64,000 bases of DNA from JAEINY01 sp942490535 (GTDB taxonomy: Bacteria > Bacteroidota > Bacteroidia > Bacteroidales > Marinilabiliaceae), in contig CALNXQ010000005.1 of assembly GCA_942490535.1 (NCBI GenBank), positions 992,001 to 1,056,000 of the forward strand, in the 5' to 3' direction. This document shows, piece by piece, positions 42,578 through 51,272 of the stretch; the first letter of the stretch is position 1; each line of letters begins with the position of its first letter. The notes beneath the pieces were generated by a model that was given only the letters and a program-made list of their open reading frames with translations, made no database searches and was not told the origin of the DNA. The position numbers and the translations under genes were made by a program.

Positions 42578-44914
42578 ATGCGAACAATGAAAAAATGGGC
42601 ACTTTGTGCCATGGGATTCCTATGCTTCATTGCGAAAGGAAATGAACCATTGCCGGATCAAGTAATCCGTGGAAAGGTTTTTGATGAAGACTCCAGGATG
42701 CCATTGATTGGGGTGACCCTTTTGGTAAAAGGAAGTGATCCGATGATTGGTACCATCACAGATATAGACGGGAATTTTAATTTTGAACCCATGTCCATTG
42801 GTCGGTACCACATTGTGGCCCGGTTTTTAGGTTACGAACCGGTTGATCTGCCCAATGTTTTATTGACCTCCGGGAAAGAAGTGGTACTGAATATTGCCAT
42901 GCGGGAAGCGGTAACCGGCTTACAGGAGATACAAGTTACCGGGAACAAGAAAAAGGGCGAGGCCCGAAACTCCATGGCCATGATCAGTGCACGGTCTTTT
43001 TCGGTGGAAGAGACCCAACGTTATGCAGGGGGATTGAATGATCCGGCACGTATGGCTGCCTCTTATGCCGGTGTCACCTCTGATCCCAGTGGATCCAATG
43101 AAATTATTATTCGTGGTAATTCGCCTCGCGGTTTGTTGTGGCGCATTGAAGGAGTACCGGTGGCCAATCCCAACCATTTTGCCAATGAAGGCGCTACGGG
43201 TGGACCTATAAGTATCTTAAACAGTGCCATGCTGGGCAAATCCGATTTTTTCACCAGTGCTTTCCCGGCTGAATTCGGTAATGCATCGTCCGGCGTGTTC
43301 GATATCAACTTGCGGGAAGGAAATAATCAGAAGCGGGAATATACCGTTCAGGGTGGTGCTTTGGGCTTTGATGCAGCAGCTGAAGGACCCTGGTCGAAAA
43401 ACGGGGATGGTTCCTACCTGGTGAACGCCCGCTATTCCTCCTTGGCTTTGTTGAATAATATGGGTATTGAAGTGGCCGACGGGGCTATCCCGCGCTATGG
43501 TGATGCCGCTTTCAATCTGACTTTACCGGGGTGTAAAAAAGGAAAAGTGCAATTGTTCGGCTTGGGAGGATTTAGCTCCATCGAGTTTGATGAAGACGAT
43601 TATAAAGAGGATTACAAAGCAGATATGTGGGTGACCGGATTAAACTATCTCTGCCCGTTGAAAGCGGATACCTATTTAAAAGGAACACTTTCCTACACCG
43701 GAACCTTTAATGAATGGTACTACGAAGAATTGAACAACCCTCTGCTGGGCTTTCAATTCAGAGGGAGTGATCGTTTTACGTATCATACATTGAGAGCGGG
43801 TGGTGAACTGACGCACAAATTCAGTCCGAAGTTAACCCTCAAGGGCGGCGCCTACTACAATCAGCAGTTTTACGATATGAAAATGAAATTGTATGATGAT
43901 GAAAAGCAACAAGTGTATACGGCTTTGAACGATGATGGGTCAGCCAGTTATATGAATGGCTATGCAAGTGGTAAATGGCGGGCTAATCCAAGCTTATCGC
44001 TTACCGGCGGATTGCATGTTCAATACATGAATCTCAACAATAACTACAGTGTTGATCCGCGCTTGGGCGTGCGCTGGCAATTTAGGGATAACCAGGCTCT
44101 GACCGGAGGAATTGGTTTGCATTCCAAGATGGAAAATACCTCCATTTACCTGGCCCGAACATTATTGGATGATGGCACTACCGTGCAGTACAATAAAGAT
44201 TTGGAGATGATGAAATCACTGCATTATGCCATTGGCTATGAGAACCGCTTGAGCCCAAATCTATTGTTGAAATTGGAAGCCTATTATCAATATTTATATG
44301 ACATACCCGTGGAGATGGATGAGACGTCTTCCTATTCCATTGTCAATGATATGTCGGGCTATATCACCAAACGTCTGGTTAATGAGGGTACCGGCAAAAA
44401 CTATGGGGTTGAGGCAACGCTTGAAAAATACTTGTCAAAAGGCTATTACTTTTTATTGACTACCTCAGTGTTTGATGCCAAATATACAGCCTATGACAAG
44501 AAAGAGCGAAATAGTCGATTTAACAATGGATATGTCTTTAACCTCACCGGTGGAAAAGAGATCGCCCTGGGGCAGGAAAAAAATAAGTTTTTGGGTATTA
44601 ATCTCCGATCATCAGTAGCCGGGGGGCAATACTACTCGCCCATTGATGTGGAAGAATCGCGTGAGAAGGGATATACTATCCGGCCGGATGAAACAGCCTT
44701 CAGTAAACAACGGGATACCTATTATAAAGTTGATTTGAAACTGAGCTATCGGGTGAATCGCCATCGCAGCACGCATACCTTGGAACTGGATGTTCAGAAT
44801 ATAAGCAATGCCCAGGCGGTAACCTACGATGATTGGGATAATAATAAGGGAAAGATTGAGCAAGAGTATCAATGGGGCCTTTTCCCGGTGTTAAATTATC
44901 GGATTCAGTTTTAG
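42578..44914 (+). CDS. TonB-dependent receptor with CarboxypepD_reg-like domain
   Basis: 778 residues. Signal peptide about 1-22 (or from Met4), CarboxypepD_reg-like domain about 28-112 (VIRGKVFDEDSRMPLIGVTLLVKG, TDIDGNFNFEPM), plug domain about 118-240 (IIIRGNSPRGLLWRIEGVPVANPNHF), then a 22-strand barrel ending in FPVLNYRIQF, a normal terminal Phe. No SusD-like partner is next to it, so it is not a typical polysaccharide-utilisation pair; it may take up a small ligand. Its last 107 bases occur again at 50034-50140 as part of a duplication. Confidence 0.9.
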   Translation: MRTMKKWALCAMGFLCFIAKGNEPLPDQVIRGKVFDEDSRMPLIGVTLLVKGSDPMIGTITDIDGNFNFEPMSIGRYHIVARFLGYEPVDLPNVLLTSGKEVVLNIAMREAVTGLQEIQVTGNKKKGEARNSMAMISARSFSVEETQRYAGGLNDPARMAASYAGVTSDPSGSNEIIIRGNSPRGLLWRIEGVPVANPNHFANEGATGGPISILNSAMLGKSDFFTSAFPAEFGNASSGVFDINLREGNNQKREYTVQGGALGFDAAAEGPWSKNGDGSYLVNARYSSLALLNNMGIEVADGAIPRYGDAAFNLTLPGCKKGKVQLFGLGGFSSIEFDEDDYKEDYKADMWVTGLNYLCPLKADTYLKGTLSYTGTFNEWYYEELNNPLLGFQFRGSDRFTYHTLRAGGELTHKFSPKLTLKGGAYYNQQFYDMKMKLYDDEKQQVYTALNDDGSASYMNGYASGKWRANPSLSLTGGLHVQYMNLNNNYSVDPRLGVRWQFRDNQALTGGIGLHSKMENTSIYLARTLLDDGTTVQYNKDLEMMKSLHYAIGYENRLSPNLLLKLEAYYQYLYDIPVEMDETSSYSIVNDMSGYITKRLVNEGTGKNYGVEATLEKYLSKGYYFLLTTSVFDAKYTAYDKKERNSRFNNGYVFNLTGGKEIALGQEKNKFLGINLRSSVAGGQYYSPIDVEESREKGYTIRPDETAFSKQRDTYYKVDLKLSYRVNRHRSTHTLELDVQNISNAQAVTYDDWDNNKGKIEQEYQWGLFPVLNYRIQF

Positions 44915-45510
44915 ATTGGATTCTCTTTCACCTTTCATAGAAAACCTGGGTAGTAATTGCTAGCCAATGCTAAATCCGGATTTCAAGCTATAATTTCTCT
45001 AGAACCCGCTTCAAATCCTGAATTTCACTTCGTGCCTGACGAATCAGAAAGTAACTGCCTAAAGGAATCCCAACGATTAAGAAGGCGATAATATACCAAT
45101 AAAACCAGCTTGGTAGTGTTTGCTTGAAGGTGGGTAGCATGATGACAAAACCAAAGATATATAGAATCACCGTGATAGCTGTTACGGAAGTCATCAGTTG
45201 TTTGCGCAGCTTAAAATACGCTTTGATTTGCTGTTGATATTCAGAGGATACGCCTGTGATATCAATGTTTTGCATGCGTTTATAACTGTAGGTTTCTAGT
45301 ATCACCCGGCTAATAAGGGCACTAATCATGATGGTTAAGCCATATCCTACCGGATTCGCAAATGGGGTGAAAGACCAGAGTGAAATGAGGATCAAAGAAG
45401 TGATGCTTAAGACGAGGATGCCTGATCTGTGTTTCCGGATGGATTTCATTTTTTGATCCTTGGCCAACCCGATTAATTTCTCCGCATTGTTCGAAGGAGT
45501 TGTATTTTTG
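44808..45510. repeat. segmental duplication, copy 1 (receptor 3' end plus 4-TM gene)
   Basis: This segment matches 50034-50750 almost base for base: the last 107 bases of the TonB receptor, the intergenic gap and nearly all of the 4-TM protein gene. Copy 1 lacks a 15-base piece of the intergenic hairpin present in copy 2. Similarity fades between 45505 and 45515. Confidence 0.9.
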
Positions 45511-45545
45511 TTTTTGGATTTGCAACAAAAAACTTGACAAAACAA
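44988..45545 (-). CDS. 4-TM protein, duplicated copy with replaced N-terminus
   Basis: 185 residues; from NTTPSNNAEKLIG onward it is almost identical to the complete gene at 50229-50789. Its first 14 residues (MFCQVFCCKSKNKN) are different, created by the junction with the inserted DNA. The new ATG lies 3 bases beyond the stop of the receptor gene from the inserted operon, so it may be translated as that operon's last cistron. Four TM segments are present (for example ILVLSITSLILISLW and YWYIIAFLIVGIPLGSYFLI). Function unknown. Confidence 0.6.
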   Translation of the reverse strand: MFCQVFCCKSKNKNTTPSNNAEKLIGLAKDQKMKSIRKHRSGILVLSITSLILISLWSFTPFANPVGYGLTIMISALISRVILETYSYKRMQNIDITGVSSEYQQQIKAYFKLRKQLMTSVTAITVILYIFGFVIMLPTFKQTLPSWFYWYIIAFLIVGIPLGSYFLIRQARSEIQDLKRVLEKL

Positions 45546-45548
45546 TGA

Positions 45549-47921
45549 TTATACCTTCTTATAGTAGCTAAATAGCAAAAACTTGACTTTTAGCCATATG
45601 ATAGGTGATTCTGGATATTTATTTGAAATGACAATGGTATTACCATCATTATTTATTTTTCTTATCCCTCTATCTGACAATAAATTTGTAGCAGAGACTG
45701 TGATACGAAGGCGTTTTTTACTAAAAAAGCGATAGATTTTTGCTTGTATATCAAAGTATGAGCTAGTACTAAGATTGTAATTAGCGCTTTCCGAATAATA
45801 GGTTGCTTTCGTATCTAAATATAGCTTTGCAGGCAAAAGCGAACGTAGTTGAATATTGGTACTCCAGCTTTTGTTTTGCACATATTGTGGTGAGTAAAAA
45901 GAATCATAGTTGTAATTGTATGTCGCAAAAAGTTTAGTGTTCTTCATCATGTTCCACTCAATATTAGTACTCAAAGATGTGTTTAGGCTTTTATCTGCAT
46001 TTTTCCATGTTTGAAAGATAACACCTTCATTGTTTCTTTGTATTTCCTGGATTATTTCATTCAATCGTGTATTTATTTTTACCTCAATGGAATAGCCGAT
46101 TTTTTCAATATCACTGCCTTTACTAACATGCCCTTGAGTAATCCTTGTATAGTTTATGTTTTTTCCAAGACTCAGAAAAGCACTTATATTCGTAGAATGT
46201 TTTAAATTTGGATTACCTGCTTTTAGCGTATAGTCATCTACATAAGTAAGAGCTTGATATAATTGTTGGTATGTTGGTGGTGTTATCTGATTATTGAAAC
46301 GAAGCAGTATTTGCTTACGTGCCTTCATCGACAAACGATAGTTAAAATTCTGTTGTAGGTATTGGTAGTATGAGATGTTGTAATCTTCCTCATGAAGTTT
46401 TCTACCTTCACGTCGTAAAATGCCTTTTAGTTGAAGCTTAAAGTAATGACTCATATCATTTTGAGTGCGAATCAGCCGCGAAACACCCGCATTTACGGTA
46501 CTCATTATGCGGCTGGCTTGTCTATTGGCCGTGTAATGGTTTAGTTTGTCCCAGGTATTGGTAGTAGCATTGAATTGTTTTCTGTTCGATGCTCCATTAT
46601 TATAATTATAATTGATACTTCCATTAAAATTCCATACTAGCTTTTTCCCAATTATATTATGGCTCAGAGATAATGAGGCAAGGTAGTTATTGTCCTTTTT
46701 GTGCGAGCTGTATTGTTGTTGTAATGTACCAGATTGGTTTTGCCAACCATTATTATGATTAAATCTAGAGGAGATTTTGGCATTTATTAGAAGATATTGA
46801 TTATAGCTGAAGTCAATTCTTTTATAGTATGCTGTAGAAGCATCGAATTCTTCCGTTCTGTTTTCTATTAAATCAGGTATATTCGGTTTGTTGATAAGAC
46901 CAGAATAACGGTGTTGTTTATAGTTAGTTTTATTGTAATTAATGTTAATAGTCAGATGTTCTTTTCTGTCAGGAGAGTAACGAAAAAATGAGGCTGGTTT
47001 AAATAGGGTTTTCTTATCAAGGCTGGTTATTTCCCTATCGGTTTTCGTATTGTTATACCACTGTTCTTCGTTTTGGCTTTCTGTCAAAGATGTATGCTGA
47101 TAATCAATTACTGGTCTAAAAGTTAATTTCTTGTATTTTTTGCTTAAATCAAGGTTAATGGCATATTTATCTTTGACACCAATACCGGCTGAAGCATAAT
47201 AAATATCACGCAAATCGCCTTTAGGAATAATATTAATTACAGGTGTATAAAAGCCAAAACGCCCATTCGGTTCTGTAATAACCTCTACACGTTTGATGTT
47301 TTTAGCTGCAATGCCTGTTAAAATAAAACCTGGTTTACCACCATTATAACTGCCTATGCGCTCTCCGTTAATCAGTGTAGTAAAGCTGTTGTAACCGCCA
47401 TATAGCACATTGCCATCAATATCAATTCGGAGACCGGGGATGCTTGTTATAATATCGGCCAGCGATAATTCACCAACATTACCCATCAGGTCAATATTAA
47501 GTGCAATATCACCCTCTCTATTGTAATCTACTAGGGGCTTCCATGTAACAGTGACTTCACTTAGGCTTATGGTATCAGGAGACAGATTGATGTTTAAAAT
47601 GTTTGTAGGCTCCTTTAAACCAACATATAATTGTTTGGTTGAATAGCCTAAGCTACTTATTGAGAGTATAATTTTACTGCCATTAATCTTGTTTATCATG
47701 AAGCAGCCGTCATTATTGGTGATAGTACCTGAAACGTATTTCTGTGTTTGGCTATCTTGCATTATTATATTCGCATTACTGAGTGGAAGAGTTGTTAAAC
47801 TATCCCACACAGTACCTTTAATGCACTTTTCTTGTGATAAACATGTATAAAAAGATATGATCACGGTTAGAAAACTACTAACTATCTTCTTGCTATACAT
47901 TAGGCATATAACTAATGTCAT
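45549..47921 (-). CDS. TonB-dependent/outer-membrane beta-barrel family protein
   Basis: 790 residues from ATG 47921, which overlaps the ferredoxin stop as ATGA and so suggests coupled translation; the frame is open to 47954. Signal sequence (MYSKKIVSSFLTVIISFYTCLS), CarboxypepD_reg-like domain (CIKGTVWDSLTTLPLSNANIIM), a plug region (ITSIPGLRIDIDGNVLYGGYNSFTTLINGERIG) and a barrel of the OMP_b-brl_3 kind. It is rich in Asn, Lys, Ile and Tyr, in keeping with an AT-rich origin unlike neighbouring genes. The substrate is unknown. Confidence 0.8.
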   Translation of the reverse strand: MTLVICLMYSKKIVSSFLTVIISFYTCLSQEKCIKGTVWDSLTTLPLSNANIIMQDSQTQKYVSGTITNNDGCFMINKINGSKIILSISSLGYSTKQLYVGLKEPTNILNINLSPDTISLSEVTVTWKPLVDYNREGDIALNIDLMGNVGELSLADIITSIPGLRIDIDGNVLYGGYNSFTTLINGERIGSYNGGKPGFILTGIAAKNIKRVEVITEPNGRFGFYTPVINIIPKGDLRDIYYASAGIGVKDKYAINLDLSKKYKKLTFRPVIDYQHTSLTESQNEEQWYNNTKTDREITSLDKKTLFKPASFFRYSPDRKEHLTININYNKTNYKQHRYSGLINKPNIPDLIENRTEEFDASTAYYKRIDFSYNQYLLINAKISSRFNHNNGWQNQSGTLQQQYSSHKKDNNYLASLSLSHNIIGKKLVWNFNGSINYNYNNGASNRKQFNATTNTWDKLNHYTANRQASRIMSTVNAGVSRLIRTQNDMSHYFKLQLKGILRREGRKLHEEDYNISYYQYLQQNFNYRLSMKARKQILLRFNNQITPPTYQQLYQALTYVDDYTLKAGNPNLKHSTNISAFLSLGKNINYTRITQGHVSKGSDIEKIGYSIEVKINTRLNEIIQEIQRNNEGVIFQTWKNADKSLNTSLSTNIEWNMMKNTKLFATYNYNYDSFYSPQYVQNKSWSTNIQLRSLLPAKLYLDTKATYYSESANYNLSTSSYFDIQAKIYRFFSKKRLRITVSATNLLSDRGIRKINNDGNTIVISNKYPESPIIWLKVKFLLFSYYKKV

Positions 47922-48118
47922 AATGATTCCACGCAAATAGCTGAAACAGGGCAAACAGACTCACATGCTAAACAACCGGTACAAGCCCCAGTAATTATGA
48001 TTGTACTTCCACCGCATGGTTCAATAGCAATTGCGTTAACAGGACATTCTAATTCACATGCTCCGCACATAGTACACAAATCAGTGTCAATGTTCGGGAA
48101 ATAATTTTTGGTAGCCAT
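47918..48118 (-). CDS. 2[4Fe-4S] ferredoxin
   Basis: 66 residues with two CxxCxxCxxxCP clusters: CTMCGACELECPVNAI and CTGCLACESVCPVSAI, the bacterial 2[4Fe-4S] arrangement. It lies 5 bases after the upstream signal-peptide protein and its stop overlaps the start of the receptor gene. Having no signal, it is cytosolic, so it may not act directly on its exported neighbours. It is an electron carrier; the partner is unknown. Confidence 0.92.
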   Translation of the reverse strand: MATKNYFPNIDTDLCTMCGACELECPVNAIAIEPCGGSTIIITGACTGCLACESVCPVSAICVESL

Positions 48119-48123
48119 AGTTA

Positions 48124-48867
48124 TTAGTATATCAAGTTATTATGAATAAGCTTTTGTGTGTCTTCCTTAAGATATTTCATAGCTATTTCTTTTGAAACAG
48201 GCACACGAAATTTCTGATCAGGGGCCATTATTAAATTGGGTTTTAACGTTTGTATTTTAATGTATGCCTTGTGTTGATGAGGAGTTGTTTTAATGGTTAG
48301 TTTTCTTCTCGCATCCATATAAACATTTCCATGTTGGCTAGTATGTGTTGCTTTTATTTTTTTAACTGTTTTCCATTGTATTGGAGGAAGAGTTGAACTA
48401 ATTAGTATACCTTTATGATATTTAACAATGGCATCATAATCTTTTAATTCTTCGAGTTTTTCAGTGTAAACTGCTTCAGAGGTTCTAACAGTATATCCAC
48501 TTCTACCAACAATCATTCCTCTTGGTACAATTCCTTTTTTAAGACTACTCGCATCAAAGCCTACCTTATGGCATTTTTCTATCACCAGATCTGCAACATC
48601 AAAAATAGTGTTCTTATCATACACCGGTACTACATCAAAACCATCAGCAATCAAGATAGTTTGATTCGGCAATGGCTCATTGGGATTAAACAACTCCCCG
48701 TTGAAATAGCGATTAATAAATTGATTAAGAGCGTTTTTTAGTTCTTGGGGTGAGAATGTTATAGCTTTCTTGTTAACTGAGTAATTATTGTTGGCTATTG
48801 CATGACCCACACTTACTAGTCCAAGTGAGCTTATGCCCATTGTTTTTAGAAATATACGTCTATCCAT
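48124..48867 (-). CDS. exported protein of unknown function with Tat-like signal
   Basis: 247 residues. The N-terminus MDRRIFLKTMGISSLGLVSVG is a twin-arginine-like signal (RRIFLK) typical of exported redox or cofactor proteins, but no cofactor motif (Cys pairs, His clusters) is visible in the mature part. I do not recognise the family. It is first in an operon with a ferredoxin and an outer-membrane receptor. Base composition is AT-rich. Confidence 0.55.
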   Translation of the reverse strand: MDRRIFLKTMGISSLGLVSVGHAIANNNYSVNKKAITFSPQELKNALNQFINRYFNGELFNPNEPLPNQTILIADGFDVVPVYDKNTIFDVADLVIEKCHKVGFDASSLKKGIVPRGMIVGRSGYTVRTSEAVYTEKLEELKDYDAIVKYHKGILISSTLPPIQWKTVKKIKATHTSQHGNVYMDARRKLTIKTTPHQHKAYIKIQTLKPNLIMAPDQKFRVPVSKEIAMKYLKEDTQKLIHNNLIY

Positions 48868-49711
48868 TGTTTATTAGTTAAATATATTGGCAATGTTATG
48901 TAAATAGTACTGTTTAAAAAAGTAGGTTTTTAATTTTCATAATATGTAGTGATGTTATTAAAATGAAACGAAAAATACATTTGGCTAAAAATTAGGAATC
49001 AATGCTGCATTTATAATGCATATAAATATCATAATGCTCTTTTTATCCCTACAAATAGGGATGGGGAATAGACAGACAATAGATTAAGACTAAGAAGCCT
49101 CGCAAAACCTTTAGACCAATCCGGAGCCAAATCGAAATAGCCTCTTAAAACCCACGTTATGCTTTGGAAGAAGTTTGGCCGGAAACTTGTTATGAAAGTT
49201 GAAAGCAGACAGCTTTACGAAGCAAGGGTTTCTATTCCCAATTTGAAATACATCCACTTTTGCCGAAAATGGATATCTTTTAAACATAGCAATCACTACT
49301 TTTAGTCGCTTTGCCTGGAACATCTCACTCTGAAGAGAAGACAAATTAATGGATTTATTAAATAACAACACGACTTGCTATTTATTAGGAAGTAGCAATC
49401 TACTTTGTACTTAAAAAAATACGTTAAGACTCATATTATAGGGGCAAAACCATACGCATATGGTGACCAAAAGCATTTTGCAATCACCCCAAATTAAGTT
49501 ATTCAACATACAGTAAAAAAATATGCTTTTCATGTTTGAAGAGGGCCATGTGAATAAGTATAGAATCATTAAGTGAAACCACAAAGAGTTTCACCAAACG
49601 CACGATAGCATAAGGGTAAATTTTGCCCTTAAAGAAGTTTAATCTGGTACACATCCGGAGATGAAAAAGGCAATTTTACTAAATCGAAGTATTTTGTCTG
49701 AATGGATATAG
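48868..49711. other. 844-bp AT-rich region without supported genes
   Basis: Contains the presumed promoter of the operon downstream on the minus strand. The only longer ORF (49111-49371, minus) has no recognisable family. A short inverted repeat AAGGGTAAATTTTGCCCTT occurs near 49615. No terminal repeats or direct repeats marking an insertion were found. Confidence 0.5.
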
Positions 49712-50036
49712 TTATTCCGGTTGATCATACAGAATGAAGTGGGCTGAATTTTCGATGTAAGCGATTTTTTTGTTGGGTAGTAGTTTGAACTGGTCGGTGA
49801 TGATTTTCTCTGTTTGTTCCAGGCTAAAGAGTACTGCGGCCAAAACTAATACCGTTACTTCAATGGAAGCGATGTTTTGGCGTAAGTCGGTTTTTAGTAG
49901 ATCGGTATAGCCGTAAGTATAAGTTTTGCGATCGGCTTGTTTGATCCAGTCGAAGATTACTTGCTTTTTATCTTCTTTGCGCACTATGAAGGCAGTCATT
50001 TGTTTCACCGTTCCCTGGAATTGGGCATTATCCATG
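49711..50036 (-). pseudogene. 3' fragment of the alpha/beta hydrolase gene
   Basis: Encodes the C-terminal part seen again at about 51307-51629: AQFQGTVKQMTAFIVRKEDKK and KLLPNKKIAYIENSAHFILYDQPE. The fragment has diverged by several residues (Thr for Met, Val for Pro, Leu for Pro). It is joined directly to the receptor 3' end at 50034, and it ends at 49711 where similarity stops abruptly. It has no N-terminal half, so it is not functional. Confidence 0.9.
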
Positions 50037-50750
50037 CCCAGGCGGTAACCTACGATGATTGGGATAATAATAAGGGAAAGATTGAGCAAGAGTATCAATG
50101 GGGCCTTTTCCCGGTGTTAAATTATCGGATTCAGTTTTAGATTGGATTCTCTTTCACCTTTCATAGAAAACCTGGGTAGTAATTGCTAGCCAATGCTAAA
50201 TCCGGATCTCTCAGATCCGGATTTCAGGCTATAATTTCTCTAGAACCCGTTTCAAATCCTGAATTTCACTTCGTGCCTGACGAATCAGAAAGTAACTACC
50301 TAAGGGAATCCCAACGATTAAGAAGGCGATAATATACCAATAAAACCAGCTTGGTAGTGTTTGCTTGAAGGTGGGTAGCATGATGACAAAACCAAAGATA
50401 TATAGAATCACCGTGATAGCTGTTACGGAAGTCATCAGTTGTTTGCGCAGCTTAAAATACGCTTTTATTTGCTGTTGATATTCAGAGGATACGCCTGTGA
50501 TATCAATGTTTTGCATGCGTTTATAACTGTAGGTTTCTAGTATCACCCGGCTAATAAGGGCACTAATCATGATGGTTAAGCCATATCCTACCGGATTCGC
50601 AAATGGGGTGAAAGACCAGAGTGAAATGAGGATCAAAGAAGTGATGCTTAAGACGAGGATGCCCGATCTGTGTTTCCGGATGGATTTCATTTTTTGATCC
50701 TTGGCCAACCCGATTAATTTCTCCGCATTGTTCGAAGGAGTTGTAGTTTG
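50034..50750. repeat. segmental duplication, copy 2
   Basis: Matches 44808-45510: receptor 3' end (50034-50140), gap and 4-TM gene. It continues without interruption into the ECF sigma gene and hydrolase, so this copy keeps the original arrangement on its right side. Confidence 0.9.
50198..50224. terminator. hairpin between the receptor remnant and the 4-TM gene
   Basis: AAATCCGGATCT (50198-50209) pairs perfectly with 50213-50224 across a 3-base loop. It lies between convergent coding ends; no T-run of length follows, so termination is a position-based guess. In copy 1 the hairpin is collapsed. Confidence 0.5.
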
Positions 50751-50789
50751 GTTTTGCCACAGGGCTTGTAAATCGTTAAAGTCTTTCAT
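50229..50789 (-). CDS. 4-TM membrane protein linked to ECF sigma factor
   Basis: 186 residues. The N-terminal FNDLQALWQNQ followed by a basic region and two pairs of TM helices is a pattern often found next to ECF sigma genes in Bacteroidota. It overlaps the sigma gene by 14 bases, so the two are translationally coupled and it is a candidate anti-sigma or regulator. No domain family recognised. Confidence 0.7.
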   Translation of the reverse strand: MKDFNDLQALWQNQTTTPSNNAEKLIGLAKDQKMKSIRKHRSGILVLSITSLILISLWSFTPFANPVGYGLTIMISALISRVILETYSYKRMQNIDITGVSSEYQQQIKAYFKLRKQLMTSVTAITVILYIFGFVIMLPTFKQTLPSWFYWYIIAFLIVGIPLGSYFLIRQARSEIQDLKRVLEKL

Positions 50790-51270
50790 CTTCCAACAGT
50801 GTTTTTAGTTTTTGACGCGTGCGGTGCATTTTCACCCGGAGGTGAGTCCGCGAGATGCCTAATATTTCAGAGATGTCATCGTTTTCCAAGCCTTCCAGCA
50901 TTAACAAGACCAGGTTTTTTTCCTCCGCTTTCATGTGATCCAGTGTCCGATGAACTTTTTTAATCATCTCATTAGCTTCAGCTGATTCTTCCGGGGAGTA
51001 AGCCATTTCAGGAAGTTGGTCGGGCAAAGCCGGCTGACGTTTGGTTTCCTTTAAGCATTTCATGCACGTATTAAAGGCGATTCGGTATATCCAGGCGGAT
51101 AATGCCTGATGGTCTTTTAGCGTATCCAGCTTATTCCAGACGGTAATAAAAACGTCTTGGGCAGATTCAGCGGCCCAGTCATCGTTCCCGGAAGCATATC
51201 CCGCACAGAGGCGGAATACTTTGGAATAATACTCCCGATAGATGGTTTCAAATGCTTGCGGGTTGGTCAT
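50776..51270 (-). CDS. ECF-type RNA polymerase sigma factor
   Basis: 164 residues from ATG 51270. Region 2: FETIYREYYSKVFRLCAGYASGNDDWAAESAQDVFITVWNKLD; region 4: LDHMKAEEKNLVLLMLEGLENDDISEILGISRTHLRVKMHRTRQKL. A longer frame to 51309 would run into the hydrolase gene, so the start 2 bases after the hydrolase stop is chosen. Operon order is hydrolase, sigma, 4-TM protein. Confidence 0.9.
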   Translation of the reverse strand: MTNPQAFETIYREYYSKVFRLCAGYASGNDDWAAESAQDVFITVWNKLDTLKDHQALSAWIYRIAFNTCMKCLKETKRQPALPDQLPEMAYSPEESAEANEMIKKVHRTLDHMKAEEKNLVLLMLEGLENDDISEILGISRTHLRVKMHRTRQKLKTLLEDERL

Positions 51271-51272
51271 GC

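Noticed and set aside
49111..49371. 86-residue ORF in the AT-rich region
   Set aside because: No family recognised, no neighbours in register and an open frame of this length is expected by chance.
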